In this document: positions 31,631-40,462 of the stretch, in pieces
Layout of the letters: every line of letters begins with the position of its first letter
Numbering within the stretch: the first letter of the stretch is position 1
From: Methanoregula sp.
GTDB lineage: Archaea; Halobacteriota; Methanomicrobia; Methanomicrobiales; Methanospirillaceae
DNA: 64,000 nt
Direction of reading: 5' to 3'
NCBI GenBank assembly: GCA_028679185.1
Contig: JAJRBZ010000038.1
Coordinates: 22,529-86,528, forward strand
Translations under genes and position numbers: made by a program
The notes under the pieces: generated by a model
What the model saw: the letters and a program-made list of their open reading frames with translations, nothing else
Told to the model about the DNA's origin: nothing
The model's database searches: none

Positions 31631-31747
31631 AGGCAGCATTTCCCTTTACGCATCCCCCCCCTTTTTTAGAGAGCATTCACTCTTGAACAGCAATCACTCA
31701 CCAATTCAAATGATAAATTTCATCCGAATGAAACATGATCTGTATGT

Positions 31748-32422
31748 ATGCAACTTACCTGGCTCGGGCATGCATGTGTCCTCCTCACCGGATCAAAAAA
31801 GGTCCTGATTGATCCTTTCATTGAAGGTGGAAGTGTTATCGGGACACAACCGGACATTGTTGCCGTTACGCATGGGCATGATGATCATCTGGGTGAAACA
31901 CTGGAGCTTTCAAAAAAAACCATAGCGATTACCGAAATTGCAAAGTATCTGGTATTAAAAGGAATCCCTGCCGAAGGTATGAATATTGGCGGAACGATAT
32001 TCGTTGACGGAGTGGCATTCACCATGACTCCGGCAATCCATTCTACCTGGATTGAAGAGGGCGGGATCCCTATTACAGGTGGAACTGCTGCCGGCTTTGT
32101 TATCCAAATGGATGGCGCCAAAATATATCATGCAGGAGATACCGCACTTTTTTCAGATATGAAATTAATCGGAAATCTGTATCATCCTGATGTCGCATTA
32201 CTCCCGATTGGTGGCCGGTATACCATGGGTCCTGCAGAAGCTATGATTGCTGCGAATTTCATAGGTGCCAAAACGGTCATACCTATTCATTATAATACCT
32301 GGGATAAGATCAGGGCAGATCCAATGCAATTCAAGACGGCTATTGAAAAGACTACAGATATCAGGGTAAGTGTACTGCGGCCCGGTGAAAGTATAATTAT
32401 CGAAGATGGAAAAGTAACATAA
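31748..32422 (+). CDS. Metal-dependent hydrolase, UPF0173 (metallo-beta-lactamase fold)
   Basis: The 224-residue protein has the beta-lactamase fold metal motif THGHDDHLGE near residue 40, a further His in ITPAIHSTW-type context (TPAIHSTW), YHAGDTALFSDM, and a terminal IPIHYNTW. This matches UPF0173 hydrolases, whose substrate is not known. The ATG starts directly at the first strand (MQLTWLGHACVLL). It is a monocistronic gene. Confidence 0.9.
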   Translation: MQLTWLGHACVLLTGSKKVLIDPFIEGGSVIGTQPDIVAVTHGHDDHLGETLELSKKTIAITEIAKYLVLKGIPAEGMNIGGTIFVDGVAFTMTPAIHSTWIEEGGIPITGGTAAGFVIQMDGAKIYHAGDTALFSDMKLIGNLYHPDVALLPIGGRYTMGPAEAMIAANFIGAKTVIPIHYNTWDKIRADPMQFKTAIEKTTDIRVSVLRPGESIIIEDGKVT

Positions 32423-32523
32423 AAAGACTTAATAAAAATCTGAACACGGATATATTTTAAAAAAAATTACTGCGTATCACTAAAGACCAAGTTTTCATGA
32501 TATCCCACATCTAATCAAAGGAT

Positions 32524-33480
32524 ATGATACTTCTGTGCAGGGCACACGTAATCACTATCGTCCCATGTATATGCCTGATACTTGCTGCCACCGGATCTGC
32601 ATCCGGTATGATTTCAGCGTATATGGGAGAAACTATTGACCTCCAGGGATATTCAGGCGGGAGCCCCACGATATATCTTTTCGTCACCGGGCCTAATCTG
32701 CCGGTAAATGGTGTTGCACTACATGATATCAGCGCCCGTGCAGATGAAGGGCATTTTACCATCGTCAGTGTTGATAATAATGATCGTTGGGATTACAGGT
32801 GGAGTACCAATGCAATCGGTGGGCGTCTTGACGCGGGAACGTATACGGTTTGGGCTGTGGACAGACCAAATGACCTTTCAAGGCTTGCAGTTGCCGGTTA
32901 CACAACAATAACTGTGATGCTTACGACTCCGACTGTTTCCGTTAGTACACCTGTTTATCCCGGTACACTCGAGCTTACTACCTCACCGGAAGGCGCTTTT
33001 GTAACGATCGGTGATGCATACCAGGGGCTCACTCCTCTGACAATACGGGGAATCGAGCCGGGAAGTTATCTGATAACCTTCTCAAAAACCGGATATGTCA
33101 CCCTTTCCACACCAGCGCGGGTGGAACCCGGAAAAACAACAGACATAAAAGGGATGCTCGATCCATCAACCGGTTCACTGGCGATTAATACGAGTCCGCC
33201 AGGCGCCCGAATCCTCATCGATACTGCTGAATGGGGAACAGCCCCGGTTGTGATCTCAAACCTTACTTCTGAAAACCACACGGTTACCGTGATAAAAGAG
33301 GGATATCTTACAGCTCAACATACCGTGCAGATTATTCACGGTCAGACGATACCTTGGGATGTCATGCTTGTTCCTGCTTCACTCACAACAGGAACATTAC
33401 AGGCAGCTGGGAATGTACCGGGATTCCTCATGGGATTTGCCATCGTTATCCTGTTAGGGATATTCTATCGTTCACAATAG
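32524..33480 (+). CDS. Secreted or membrane-anchored PEGA-domain protein
   Basis: This predicted cell-surface protein (318 aa) has an N-terminal signal peptide (residues ~5-27, ending SASG), an extracellular beta domain beginning ISAYMGETIDLQGYS that resembles those of Methanomicrobiales S-layer-type proteins, and a Pro/Thr/Ser-rich linker. Two PEGA repeats follow: LELTTSPEGAFVTIGD...GYVTLS and LAINTSPPGARILIDT...GYLTA. A C-terminal membrane helix (FLMGFAIVILLGIFYRSQ) ends the protein. PEGA domains are found on archaeal surface proteins; the ligand is unknown. Confidence 0.8.
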   Translation: MILLCRAHVITIVPCICLILAATGSASGMISAYMGETIDLQGYSGGSPTIYLFVTGPNLPVNGVALHDISARADEGHFTIVSVDNNDRWDYRWSTNAIGGRLDAGTYTVWAVDRPNDLSRLAVAGYTTITVMLTTPTVSVSTPVYPGTLELTTSPEGAFVTIGDAYQGLTPLTIRGIEPGSYLITFSKTGYVTLSTPARVEPGKTTDIKGMLDPSTGSLAINTSPPGARILIDTAEWGTAPVVISNLTSENHTVTVIKEGYLTAQHTVQIIHGQTIPWDVMLVPASLTTGTLQAAGNVPGFLMGFAIVILLGIFYRSQ

Positions 33481-33610
33481 CAACCATCACTGGAAAGCGG
33501 TCCGATGGAATTTTTTTCCATACATAAAAAAATTAATACTGACAGCGGAAAAATATACGTCTCTAACTATCAGAGAAATTATAGCCATAGAGACGGAATT
33601 TGTAAAGAGT

Positions 33611-33817
33611 ATGGATGCGTTTGAAATCCTGATGGTAATTGCACTCGGGTCCCTGGCAGGGACCGGAATCGGTATACTCATTGGATTAATAGTCAATACG
33701 CAGAAAAAAGAAGGTTCTGGAATTATCAGAAATGACAAAAATATTACAATCGGATTGATTATTCTATGCTCTTTCATTTGCATTGTCGTCATTGGGTATT
33801 TTTCGTTGTTTGATTGA
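33611..33817 (+). CDS. Small two-helix membrane protein (68 aa)
   Basis: Two hydrophobic helices (residues ~5-28 and 45-65) are joined by a charged loop (NTQKKEGSGIIRNDKN). A GxGxG-rich first helix (LAGTGIGILIGLIV) is notable. No family is recognised and the SD is weak, but the composition looks like a genuine membrane protein. Confidence 0.5.
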   Translation: MDAFEILMVIALGSLAGTGIGILIGLIVNTQKKEGSGIIRNDKNITIGLIILCSFICIVVIGYFSLFD

Positions 33818-34304
33818 GTTCTGACTTCCCGACCAGTGTAGCAGGCTCAGGCATGTAATATTTATTGCATCTTTCAAGGATGAGGAGATATTCACAACCA
33901 TGATACTGAAAAAGACAGCAAAACTCGCGAGAGGTAAAATTTCGTATTGCACCTTTTGATCAAAAGCGCATAATCGCGTTCGGTTGGCATTTGGCAGGGG
34001 CGTATGTATGATATGTCTCCCCCTGAAAAACAATCCTTTAACACAATACGTTTTTCAATTTTATATGATACTACCGGGCAGGCCTGCCGGACGGTCTGAT
34101 CATCCAGGCCATGTCTGCAGAGCGTACTGCCCCCCCCTCTTTGGTGGCTCTTGTTCATGAATAAAAATAACCTGGTTGTCCTGAATTATGATCGGGATTC
34201 TGTCACTTCCTGAAGATCCCTGCCTGTCGGTGCAGATGAACTGGAGATACCACGACAACAAAAAACATATATAGACATAGAATGATGACACATTGGTGTA
34301 AAAG
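33818..34304. other. Intergenic region containing a short GC palindrome
   Basis: No protein gene is supported in these 487 bases. Reverse-strand frames here lack SD sequences and have unnatural composition. A 12-bp palindrome GGCAGGCCTGCC lies at 34077-34088, close to a TATA-like TTTTATATGA at 34059-34068. Confidence 0.4.
34265..34274 (+). promoter_or_regulatory. TATA-box-like element upstream of the DUF1059 gene
   Basis: ACATATATAG lies 31-40 bases before the ATG at 34305. This would place the transcription start about 10 bases before the start codon, next to a GGTG SD. Confidence 0.45.
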
Positions 34305-34469
34305 ATGCCGTCCTTTGAATGTTTTGGTAAGAACTGTGGGTTTCATACTTCCGCTCCCTCCGAAGCTGAACTGATGACAAAAATTGCAGAACATGCAAAA
34401 ACTGCACATAAGATGGATCCAATCCCGCCTGATATTTTGGTAAAGGTGAAGGCTGCAATTAAAAAGTGA
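34305..34469 (+). CDS. DUF1059 family small protein (54 aa)
   Basis: A short reading frame encodes 54 residues starting MPSFECFGKNCGFHTSAPSE and ending in AAIKK. It matches the DUF1059 family of small proteins, with conserved Cys6, Cys11 and His14, then EHAKTAH (residues 29-35); these probably bind a metal (inferred). GGTG lies seven bases before the ATG, with a TATA-like box further upstream. The function is unknown. Confidence 0.8.
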   Translation: MPSFECFGKNCGFHTSAPSEAELMTKIAEHAKTAHKMDPIPPDILVKVKAAIKK

Positions 34470-34538
34470 AAATTCCGATATTTTCACACCTTCTTTTATA
34501 TCTTGGATAAATCGGAAATTAATAAAGTTGGTTTAACT

Positions 34539-34748
34539 ATGGAGATTCACAAGATCGGAATTAATGCAATGCGGCACAAAGAGTTAATCAACCGACTGTC
34601 CGAGTTACTGGAGGTTTCCGGCATTGGTCCATATATCAGCACGTCAGAATTGATTGATTTGATCGCAGATGAACCTACATTCACAAAAAAAGAATGCGTT
34701 TATCTTGGATTGTATCTGGCAGCAACGAATCAAGATGATAAACATTGA
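34539..34748 (+). CDS. Hypothetical small protein (69 aa)
   Basis: The small, mostly helical soluble protein (MEIHKIGINAMRHKELINRL...) has no recognised family. The ATG at 34539 is preferred to a TTG at 34503, though the SD (TTGGTTT) is weak. It is followed by another very small gene on the same strand. Confidence 0.5.
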   Translation: MEIHKIGINAMRHKELINRLSELLEVSGIGPYISTSELIDLIADEPTFTKKECVYLGLYLAATNQDDKH

Positions 34749-34812
34749 TAATTTCTTTTTTAAAACTCATAGTGTTGTGGTGCGGTTCTGTTAATGGAGA
34801 TGAGAATGAATT

Positions 34813-35025
34813 ATGGTTCGTCGTGTAGTTGATCTGGATGCTGCATATGTAAAAGCGTTGGGAAAAAAAAGAGCGTTATCCGATGAAAAAAAAGGTATAA
34901 ACGGTTTTGTACTATCGAAAAAGAATGAAGAGCGGCTTGCAGCTGCAGCGCGTGTTGGTGAGTCAATAAATGATGTGATCAGCCGGATTTTGGATGAGCG
35001 TGATGGAAAAAAAGATAAAGAATAA
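34813..35025 (+). CDS. Small protein with VapB-like / ribbon-helix-helix style C-terminus
   Basis: The 70-residue, very basic protein ends with SKKNEERLAAAARVGESINDVISRILDERDGKK. This resembles the short archaeal VapB-type antitoxin tail (R-L-x6-GES-x-NDVI-x2-LD). No PIN-domain or other toxin gene is adjacent, so it is either an orphan antitoxin-like DNA-binding protein or something else. A GGAGATGAGAATG stretch precedes the ATG, but the spacing is long. Confidence 0.5.
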   Translation: MVRRVVDLDAAYVKALGKKRALSDEKKGINGFVLSKKNEERLAAAARVGESINDVISRILDERDGKKDKE

Positions 35026-35665
35026 CATATCTTGATTAAACTAAAAAAAGGTTTGTTTTTTTAAAATTTTGAATTTAACCATTGGATTATCAGCATCCCA
35101 ATAGCAGCATTTTGAGATGGATGAAAAAAGTGAAGAACTTTATTTCGCGTAATGTCGGAAGGTCTTCTGGTTTCGTGTAGGTTTGAACGTGGCATTATCC
35201 GATCGTTGAACGGGTTTTTGTTGCGATGCCAGCAACAATATATTTATTGATCGGGCAGCATCAATTTACAGACCAGGCAATACTGCCAGGGAATTGCCAA
35301 CCACTTTTGTATTTTATTTTTCGTGACCTTGATATGCGCCCGATGCATAGCTCCGTGGTTGTTCGGGCATTGCCTGGAAGACGACTTCATAGAATGGTAT
35401 ACCATTTTCAAAAGGATAAATTTAATCAGAAGGAGAAACAAAGAGATTTTGCATATTAAAAGACTGCGTTATAATTTGTTTTCACTCCATATTACAATTA
35501 ACAGCCAGTTACTATGGAGTAATACATAATGTAACGCAGAACGGTCAAGTAAGCCGTATATTAATAAATCCCTTAAAAAATGATAATTATCGGCAAAGAC
35601 AAAGGAAGGGTTTAAAAAAGGTAATTTTTTACTATGTAGTCAGAAGAGGAGAAGTGAGACAAGCG
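35026..35665. other. Long intergenic region rich in inverted repeats upstream of pcn
   Basis: This 640-base gap has no convincing protein gene, although frames of 65-77 codons exist on both strands around 35226-35459. It holds several dyads. TTGTTGC/GCAACAA (35218-35224/35232-35238) forms a hairpin with a 7-base loop. CCAGGCAAT/ATTGCCTGG (35273-35281/35369-35377) is a 9-bp inverted repeat. AATGGTATACCATT (35393-35406) is a perfect 14-bp palindrome. A nested element at 35464-35539 is listed separately. The region could encode a structured RNA or hold regulatory sites. Confidence 0.4.
35464..35539. repeat. Nested inverted repeat (76 bases) upstream of pcn
   Basis: The outer arms CTGCGTTA (35464-35471) and TAACGCAG (35532-35539) are perfect complements. 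Inside them ACTCCATA (35484-35491) pairs with TATGGAGT (35513-35520), and inside that TAAC (35499-35502) pairs with GTTA (35508-35511). Three co-axial helices in 76 bases suggest a folded RNA or a remnant of a small mobile element. It ends 126 bases before the pcn start. Confidence 0.5.
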
Positions 35666-36409
35666 ATGTTAAAAGCAACGATTGATGCAGATATGTTCAG
35701 GGAATTTATCGATGCGATTTCGGCTCTCGTTCCTGAGTGCAGGCTGCACGTTGATGAGGATGGGATCTCTACAAGAGCAGTTGATACGGCTAATGTGGCA
35801 ATGATCGGAATCGAGCTGAAAAAAGAGGCTTTCGATTCCTATAAAGCAACAAAAAGCCAGCTGGGGATTGATATATCCAAGATGAAAAATATTTTCGGGA
35901 TGGCAGGTAAGGGAGATCTGATCAGTCTTGAGCTTGCTGATAATGCCCAGAAAATGTCAATCTCTGCTCACGGATATCATTACTCGATAACTCTTCTGGA
36001 TACGAACACGATACGGAAGGATCCAAACCCTCCCACCATTAATCTTCCAGGAAAGATTGTTATTACCGGTGATGATTTCAATAATGCGATGAAAGCAGCA
36101 GCGGTAATCTCAGATAAGATTGCTCTCGGAATCAACCCAAAAGAACAAACATTTTACCTTATTGCTGAAGGAGATACCGACAATATCCGCCGAGAATTTG
36201 GTAAAGATGAACTTAAATCACTGACAGCAGTTGAAGCACGTTCACTCTTTTCGCTTGATTACCTGAAAGATATGGGTAAGGTAATGAGCAAGGCTTCAGA
36301 AGTGGAAATATATCTTGGTATCGACCATCCGGTCAGGTTCTCCTTTGTCATTGCAGGAGGCAGCGGCCATGTTGAATACCTGCTGGCACCTCGGATAGAG
36401 GCCGACTGA
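35666..36409 (+). CDS. pcn: DNA polymerase sliding clamp (PCNA)
   Basis: PCNA forms the trimeric ring that tethers replicative polymerases and other factors to DNA. The 247-residue product has the typical start MLKATIDADMFREFIDAI, the central loop region with DLISLELADNAQKM, and the C-terminal SFVIAGGSGHVEYLLAPRIEAD, where the last strand precedes the partner-binding tail. I favour the ATG at 35666; a GTG at 35654 is closer to AGGAGAA and adds four residues. The stop overlaps the priL ATG by one base, giving a replication operon pcn-priL. Confidence 0.95.
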   Translation: MLKATIDADMFREFIDAISALVPECRLHVDEDGISTRAVDTANVAMIGIELKKEAFDSYKATKSQLGIDISKMKNIFGMAGKGDLISLELADNAQKMSISAHGYHYSITLLDTNTIRKDPNPPTINLPGKIVITGDDFNNAMKAAAVISDKIALGINPKEQTFYLIAEGDTDNIRREFGKDELKSLTAVEARSLFSLDYLKDMGKVMSKASEVEIYLGIDHPVRFSFVIAGGSGHVEYLLAPRIEAD

Positions 36410-37503
36410 TGGATTTTAGGCCATCAGCAAAGGAACTTTCCCATTTCCCCTTTTTAAAAAAAGCACAGGACTATATTAAAGATATTTTTCCTCCTCTTGA
36501 GGTCCTGCTCAAACAGGAGCGGGGAAAAATTATTACAGATCTCGCTTTAACACGTATCAGCCATGCGTTATCCCAGAAAAGATCCTTTATATCTCATTTT
36601 CAACAGCGCCATGAAGATGAAATAGCCAGTTTTGTCGTTTCGCGGATTATTGCATCCTGCATTCAGGATAAAAACCTTTTTGACCGTCTTGCACGATATG
36701 AAGCGGAACGTGCATATTATTTCCTGGTTTCAGAAATAGGAACAGAAAACGGAGAGAGGGGGTGGAATGAAAATACTCCCCTTGACGAAGAGGGTTACAG
36801 CCCCCTTTCGAAATATATTGCTAATGAATTCAGGATAAATATCTCAAGCGACCGCATGCCGCTTGCCGATTATGTGGAGATTGCGGCACCCCTGCATGAT
36901 GCACGGTTTAAACTGGTAAACCGGAGAGTTCAGCAGGGATATGTGGAGATAAAAAAAGAAGAACGATATGAATTACTCCGTGAACGCATACGTGTTTTTC
37001 TGCGTCGTGACCTGCCATTTAAAATCCCAAAACCCCTCTGCGAACAACTTGACCCTGTGGCAGAACCGGTAAAAAAAGTGTACCAGGAGCAGATGCTCCA
37101 GCAATTCGGTGCCATCGATGAGGATGCATTCCCCCCCTGCATGAAGGCATTGATTCTGGCACTTACCTCAGGGACCAACCTGACCCATGCAGGACGATTT
37201 GCACTGACGACGTTTATTCATGCTGTGGGTATGGATGTCATCTCAATTGCCCGGCTTTATGCACGATCACCGGATTTTGATGCAGAAAAAACGATGTACC
37301 AGGTGGAGCATATAACCGGCCGGGGAGGAACAGGCACAGAATATTCTCCTCCTGCCTGTGCCGCTATGATGACAACCGGGCTCTGCGTTCATCAGGATGG
37401 ATTATGCGAGAAAATCAGTCATCCGCTGAGTTATTACAAAGTCAGAAAAAAAGACATGGCAAAAACCAAAAAAACACCAGAGACAAATCCCAATGTAATT
37501 TAG
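36409..37503 (+). CDS. priL: DNA primase large subunit PriL
   Basis: PriL partners the catalytic PriS to make primers and carries an Fe-S cluster. The N-terminal ~230 residues are the helical domain. The C-terminal domain has four candidate cluster cysteines: PPCMKAL near residue 244, PACAAM, GLCVHQDG and LCEKISHPLSYY. The length of 364 residues is typical. The gene is translationally coupled to pcn and ends with a 4-base convergent overlap with the next, reverse-strand gene. PriS is not in the window. Confidence 0.93.
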   Translation: MDFRPSAKELSHFPFLKKAQDYIKDIFPPLEVLLKQERGKIITDLALTRISHALSQKRSFISHFQQRHEDEIASFVVSRIIASCIQDKNLFDRLARYEAERAYYFLVSEIGTENGERGWNENTPLDEEGYSPLSKYIANEFRINISSDRMPLADYVEIAAPLHDARFKLVNRRVQQGYVEIKKEERYELLRERIRVFLRRDLPFKIPKPLCEQLDPVAEPVKKVYQEQMLQQFGAIDEDAFPPCMKALILALTSGTNLTHAGRFALTTFIHAVGMDVISIARLYARSPDFDAEKTMYQVEHITGRGGTGTEYSPPACAAMMTTGLCVHQDGLCEKISHPLSYYKVRKKDMAKTKKTPETNPNVI

Positions 37504-37694
37504 GTAATTTTTTCATTTACCAGGTATCCGGCCCCTGAAAGGAATAAAATAAAGATCACAATTGCTGCCAGGTAGGCCACTCCCGTGACAGTTACCATCG
37601 GTAAAATAACGAGCATTACTATCAGGACGAGAAAACCTGAAACACCTATGATTACATCAAGGAGTCGTGCATCCATTGGAATACTTTTCGCCAT
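37500..37694 (-). CDS. Small two-helix membrane protein (64 aa)
   Basis: Starting at the ATG at 37694, the protein has two hydrophobic segments (LLDVIIGVSGFLVLIVMLVIL and VAYLAAIVIFILFLSGAGYL) and ends VNEKIT. It is convergent with priL (4-base overlap) and divergent from the ThiN gene. No SD is visible, and an AT-rich, possibly TATA-containing stretch lies upstream. The family is not recognised. Confidence 0.6.
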   Translation of the reverse strand: MAKSIPMDARLLDVIIGVSGFLVLIVMLVILPMVTVTGVAYLAAIVIFILFLSGAGYLVNEKIT

Positions 37695-37785
37695 GAAAGA
37701 ATATATGTATATCCGAATCAGCAGAATCCTTCCATGAAAGCAAAAGGCACCCTTAATATCAGCGCTGCATATCAATGGTACATTT

Positions 37786-38343
37786 ATGAACGATCCAGGC
37801 CGGGAGCGTAGTGATGTGCTTGAAAAACTTGCACAGGCAGCCGGACTGCTTGAAGAGTCTTTGGATGTCCGGCTCATTCCTGCACGTGGAGCAATGCTTG
37901 CGTATGCCATCAGGGGTGCACGGGATAGTAATGGTGTTGCGGCTGTGCAGGGTGGCATTGTACCTAAACAGGGAAAGGCCTATGTTGCAGGACCCTGTGC
38001 ATTTGGCGTGGAAGCGGATATCGCTCGAATAGTTCTTACTGCAATGAGATTTGATCCACAGATGCGTTGTGCCGTGACCCTTCGTTTTTCCAGAAATGTG
38101 CTGAGTGTCATTGAGAACCTGCTCCTTGAATGTACTTCGTTTGACACTGCACAGGAACCTCCCGGAATAAGTACGATGGACTGGGGTGTTGCGTACTGCT
38201 GCAAAGAGGGCGTACCTGACGTATGCTATGATTACGGAGGGAAAGGAAAAGAAGGCACCATACGCCTTTTTGGTGAAAAACCAATCGACGTAACGAACAA
38301 TATTATTATGATATCGAACCGCATTATACATATCGAACTTTGA
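37786..38343 (+). CDS. Stand-alone ThiN-type protein (thiamine-phosphate synthase family)
   Basis: The 185-residue protein resembles the archaeal ThiN domain, which condenses HMP-PP with thiazole phosphate and is often fused to ThiD. Family features seen: DVRLIPARGAMLAYAI near residue 28, GVAAVQGGIV, FGVEADIARIVLTAMRFDP, and YDYGGKGKEGTIRLFGEKPIDV at the end. No ThiD or other kinase is fused or adjacent. It lies 11 bases upstream of rps17e, so cotranscription is likely. Some members are regulators or have lost activity; catalysis is inferred. Confidence 0.75.
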   Translation: MNDPGRERSDVLEKLAQAAGLLEESLDVRLIPARGAMLAYAIRGARDSNGVAAVQGGIVPKQGKAYVAGPCAFGVEADIARIVLTAMRFDPQMRCAVTLRFSRNVLSVIENLLLECTSFDTAQEPPGISTMDWGVAYCCKEGVPDVCYDYGGKGKEGTIRLFGEKPIDVTNNIIMISNRIIHIEL

Positions 38344-38354
38344 GGGAATTACAC

Positions 38355-38546
38355 ATGGGAATCAAACCATCATACATCAAAACGCTTGGTACTGATCTAC
38401 TGGCTAAACAGCGGGAATATTTCTCCAGTAACTTCGATGAAAACAAGCAGCAGCTTGCCAAATCTGCAGTAATTGATAGTAAACGTGTCCGGAACCGTGT
38501 TGCCGGTTACATCACGAGAAAAATAAATACCAAGAGACGCTCATAA
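38355..38546 (+). CDS. rps17e: 30S ribosomal protein S17e
   Basis: This archaeal/eukaryotic small-subunit protein has 63 residues: MGIKPSYIKTLGTDLL, then SSNFDENKQQL and SKRVRNRVAGYITRKIN. The ATG at 38355 has GAGGG upstream. It is followed after 8 bases by dapA, an arrangement seen in other Methanomicrobia. Confidence 0.95.
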   Translation: MGIKPSYIKTLGTDLLAKQREYFSSNFDENKQQLAKSAVIDSKRVRNRVAGYITRKINTKRRS

Positions 38547-38554
38547 CCTTATTC

Positions 38555-39487
38555 ATGTTCGAAGGTGTCCTTCCAGCAATCATAACCCCTTTTAAAAGGA
38601 ACTCTGCGATGGACCTTGATGTCCAAGGTCTGAAAAGCAACATCGGTTTTCTCTTTTCCTGTGGTATCCACGGAATTGTCCCCTGCGGGTCTACTGGCGA
38701 ATCAGCAACACTGACTTTCGAAGAGCATGAAAAAGTCATTAAGATTGCCGTTGATAAGGTAAACGGCAAAATTCCTGTGCTTGCCGGTACTGGTTCCAAC
38801 AACACAGCAGAAGCGGTAAGGCTGACCAAAGCTGCAAAGGACATCGGAGCGGATGGTGTTCTTGTTATCAGCCCGTATTATAACAAGCCAAACCGTTCAG
38901 GACTTATCAAGCATTATACCAAACTTGCCGACCTCGATATACCTGTTGTCATGTATAATGTCCCGGGACGCACCGGACAGAACCTTGAACCTGATCTGGT
39001 TGCAGAGCTCGCCAGGCATCCCAATATTGTCGGGATAAAAGAAGCGAGCGGCAATATCGGGCAGATGTCCCGCATCATTGAAGAAACACAGGATGAGGAT
39101 TTTATTCTGATTTCCGGTGATGACAATATTACACTGCCTGTTATGGCCCTTGGCGGTGCAGGTGTCATCTCAGTTGCGGCAAATGTAGACCCCCTGCGAA
39201 TGGTCGCCATGTATGAGGCAATGAAAAAGGGAGACTACCAGAAAGCACTTGTCCTTCACTTCGCGTTGTCGCCTCTCCTCAGATCGATGTTCATCGATAC
39301 AAATCCGATTCCGGTTAAAAAGGCGGTTGAACTTCTTGGTATGGCGGGTGGTCCGGTCAGACTTCCGCTCGACGATCTTGATGAAAAGAAGACAGAACAA
39401 CTCAAAAAAATTCTCTCCACCATACCCAAAAAAAGTGCTCCAAAATCCTATGGGATTCTAAAGAAACCTGTAAAACCGGCACGGTGA
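38555..39487 (+). CDS. dapA: 4-hydroxy-tetrahydrodipicolinate synthase
   Basis: DapA condenses pyruvate with aspartate semialdehyde, the first committed step to lysine. The 310-residue TIM barrel has GTTGES-like GSTGESATLTFEEH, the tyrosine motif YNVPGRTGQN, the Schiff-base lysine in GIKEASGN, and ISGDDNITLPVMALGGAGVIS. The basic C-terminal extension after residue 285 (STIPKKSAPKSYGILKKP) is slightly unusual. It is followed after 8 bases by dapB. Confidence 0.96.
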   Translation: MFEGVLPAIITPFKRNSAMDLDVQGLKSNIGFLFSCGIHGIVPCGSTGESATLTFEEHEKVIKIAVDKVNGKIPVLAGTGSNNTAEAVRLTKAAKDIGADGVLVISPYYNKPNRSGLIKHYTKLADLDIPVVMYNVPGRTGQNLEPDLVAELARHPNIVGIKEASGNIGQMSRIIEETQDEDFILISGDDNITLPVMALGGAGVISVAANVDPLRMVAMYEAMKKGDYQKALVLHFALSPLLRSMFIDTNPIPVKKAVELLGMAGGPVRLPLDDLDEKKTEQLKKILSTIPKKSAPKSYGILKKPVKPAR

Positions 39488-39495
39488 ACTGAAAT

Positions 39496-40260
39496 ATGAT
39501 AAAAGTGGTTGTATGTGGCGCCTTTGGCCGCATGGGGCAGACAATCGGACGGATGGTCAACGAGTCTTCCGATCTCGAGCTGGTCGGGGGCATTGACCTC
39601 AAACCAGGTTCATTCTTCGGTACAGATATTGTTGAGTCAAAGAATGCCGAGGCATTTCTGCAACGTGCCAGACCTGATGTTCTTATCGACTTTACGATAG
39701 CAAATGCCGCAGTCGGGAACGTAAAGATGGCTGCCCGCAACAAGGTAGCGCTTGTTGTAGGTACCACCGGGTTTACGAATGAACAAAAAACAGAGATGGA
39801 AAAAGCTATTCAGGGTACTGTACCTGCAGTCATCTCCAGTAACTTTTCGGTGGGTGTCAATATTTTCTGGCAGCTGCTGAGGGATGCGGGAAAACTTTTA
39901 AAAGATTATGATATTGAGGTGATCGAAGCCCATCACCGGAACAAAAAGGATGCCCCAAGTGGCACAGCAAAAACAATCCTGCAGATTCTGGATGAGGAAG
40001 CTGGTTTGCGGAAAAAGATATATGGTCGCGAAGGTATGACGGAACGTAAGGATGAGATTGGTGTTCATGTCATACGGGGTGGTGATATTGTCGGTGATCA
40101 CAAAGTTTTGTTCTCGAAAAATTTTGAGACAATTGAACTTTCCCACAGGGCATATGACAGGTCGGTCTTTGCTAACGGGGCTCTCCATGCTGCACGCTGG
40201 GTTGTCGGTAAAAATCCAGGTATTTATGGTATGAAAGATGTCCTGAACCTGAAAAAATAA
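39496..40260 (+). CDS. dapB: 4-hydroxy-tetrahydrodipicolinate reductase
   Basis: DapB reduces the DapA product with NAD(P)H. The 254-residue protein has the nucleotide-binding VVVCGAFGRMGQTIGRMV, VGTTGFTNEQ, SSNFSVGVN, and the catalytic HHRNKKDAPSGTA. The C-terminal LSHRAYDRSVFANGAL is also typical. It belongs to the lysine group with dapA and asd. Confidence 0.96.
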   Translation: MIKVVVCGAFGRMGQTIGRMVNESSDLELVGGIDLKPGSFFGTDIVESKNAEAFLQRARPDVLIDFTIANAAVGNVKMAARNKVALVVGTTGFTNEQKTEMEKAIQGTVPAVISSNFSVGVNIFWQLLRDAGKLLKDYDIEVIEAHHRNKKDAPSGTAKTILQILDEEAGLRKKIYGREGMTERKDEIGVHVIRGGDIVGDHKVLFSKNFETIELSHRAYDRSVFANGALHAARWVVGKNPGIYGMKDVLNLKK

Positions 40261-40462
40261 TTTTTTTAAAAAAAAACCTTGACAATAGCACATCATTTTT
40301 TGATTTTACAGATTTTTTTCCCTGTTGCAGCTGATACTGCAACACGTATCCTGATGCATTTTTATAAGAAAAAATACACTGAAACCTTCGATTATATTCT
40401 TGCATTTGAGGATGATACAATCGAAACCTATTTTTTATCTTTTGGTTAACATATACGATGAA

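Noticed and set aside
35226..35459. Overlapping forward and reverse small frames in the pcn upstream gap
   Set aside because: Both strands are open by chance over inverted-repeat sequence; no SD or family pattern supports either.
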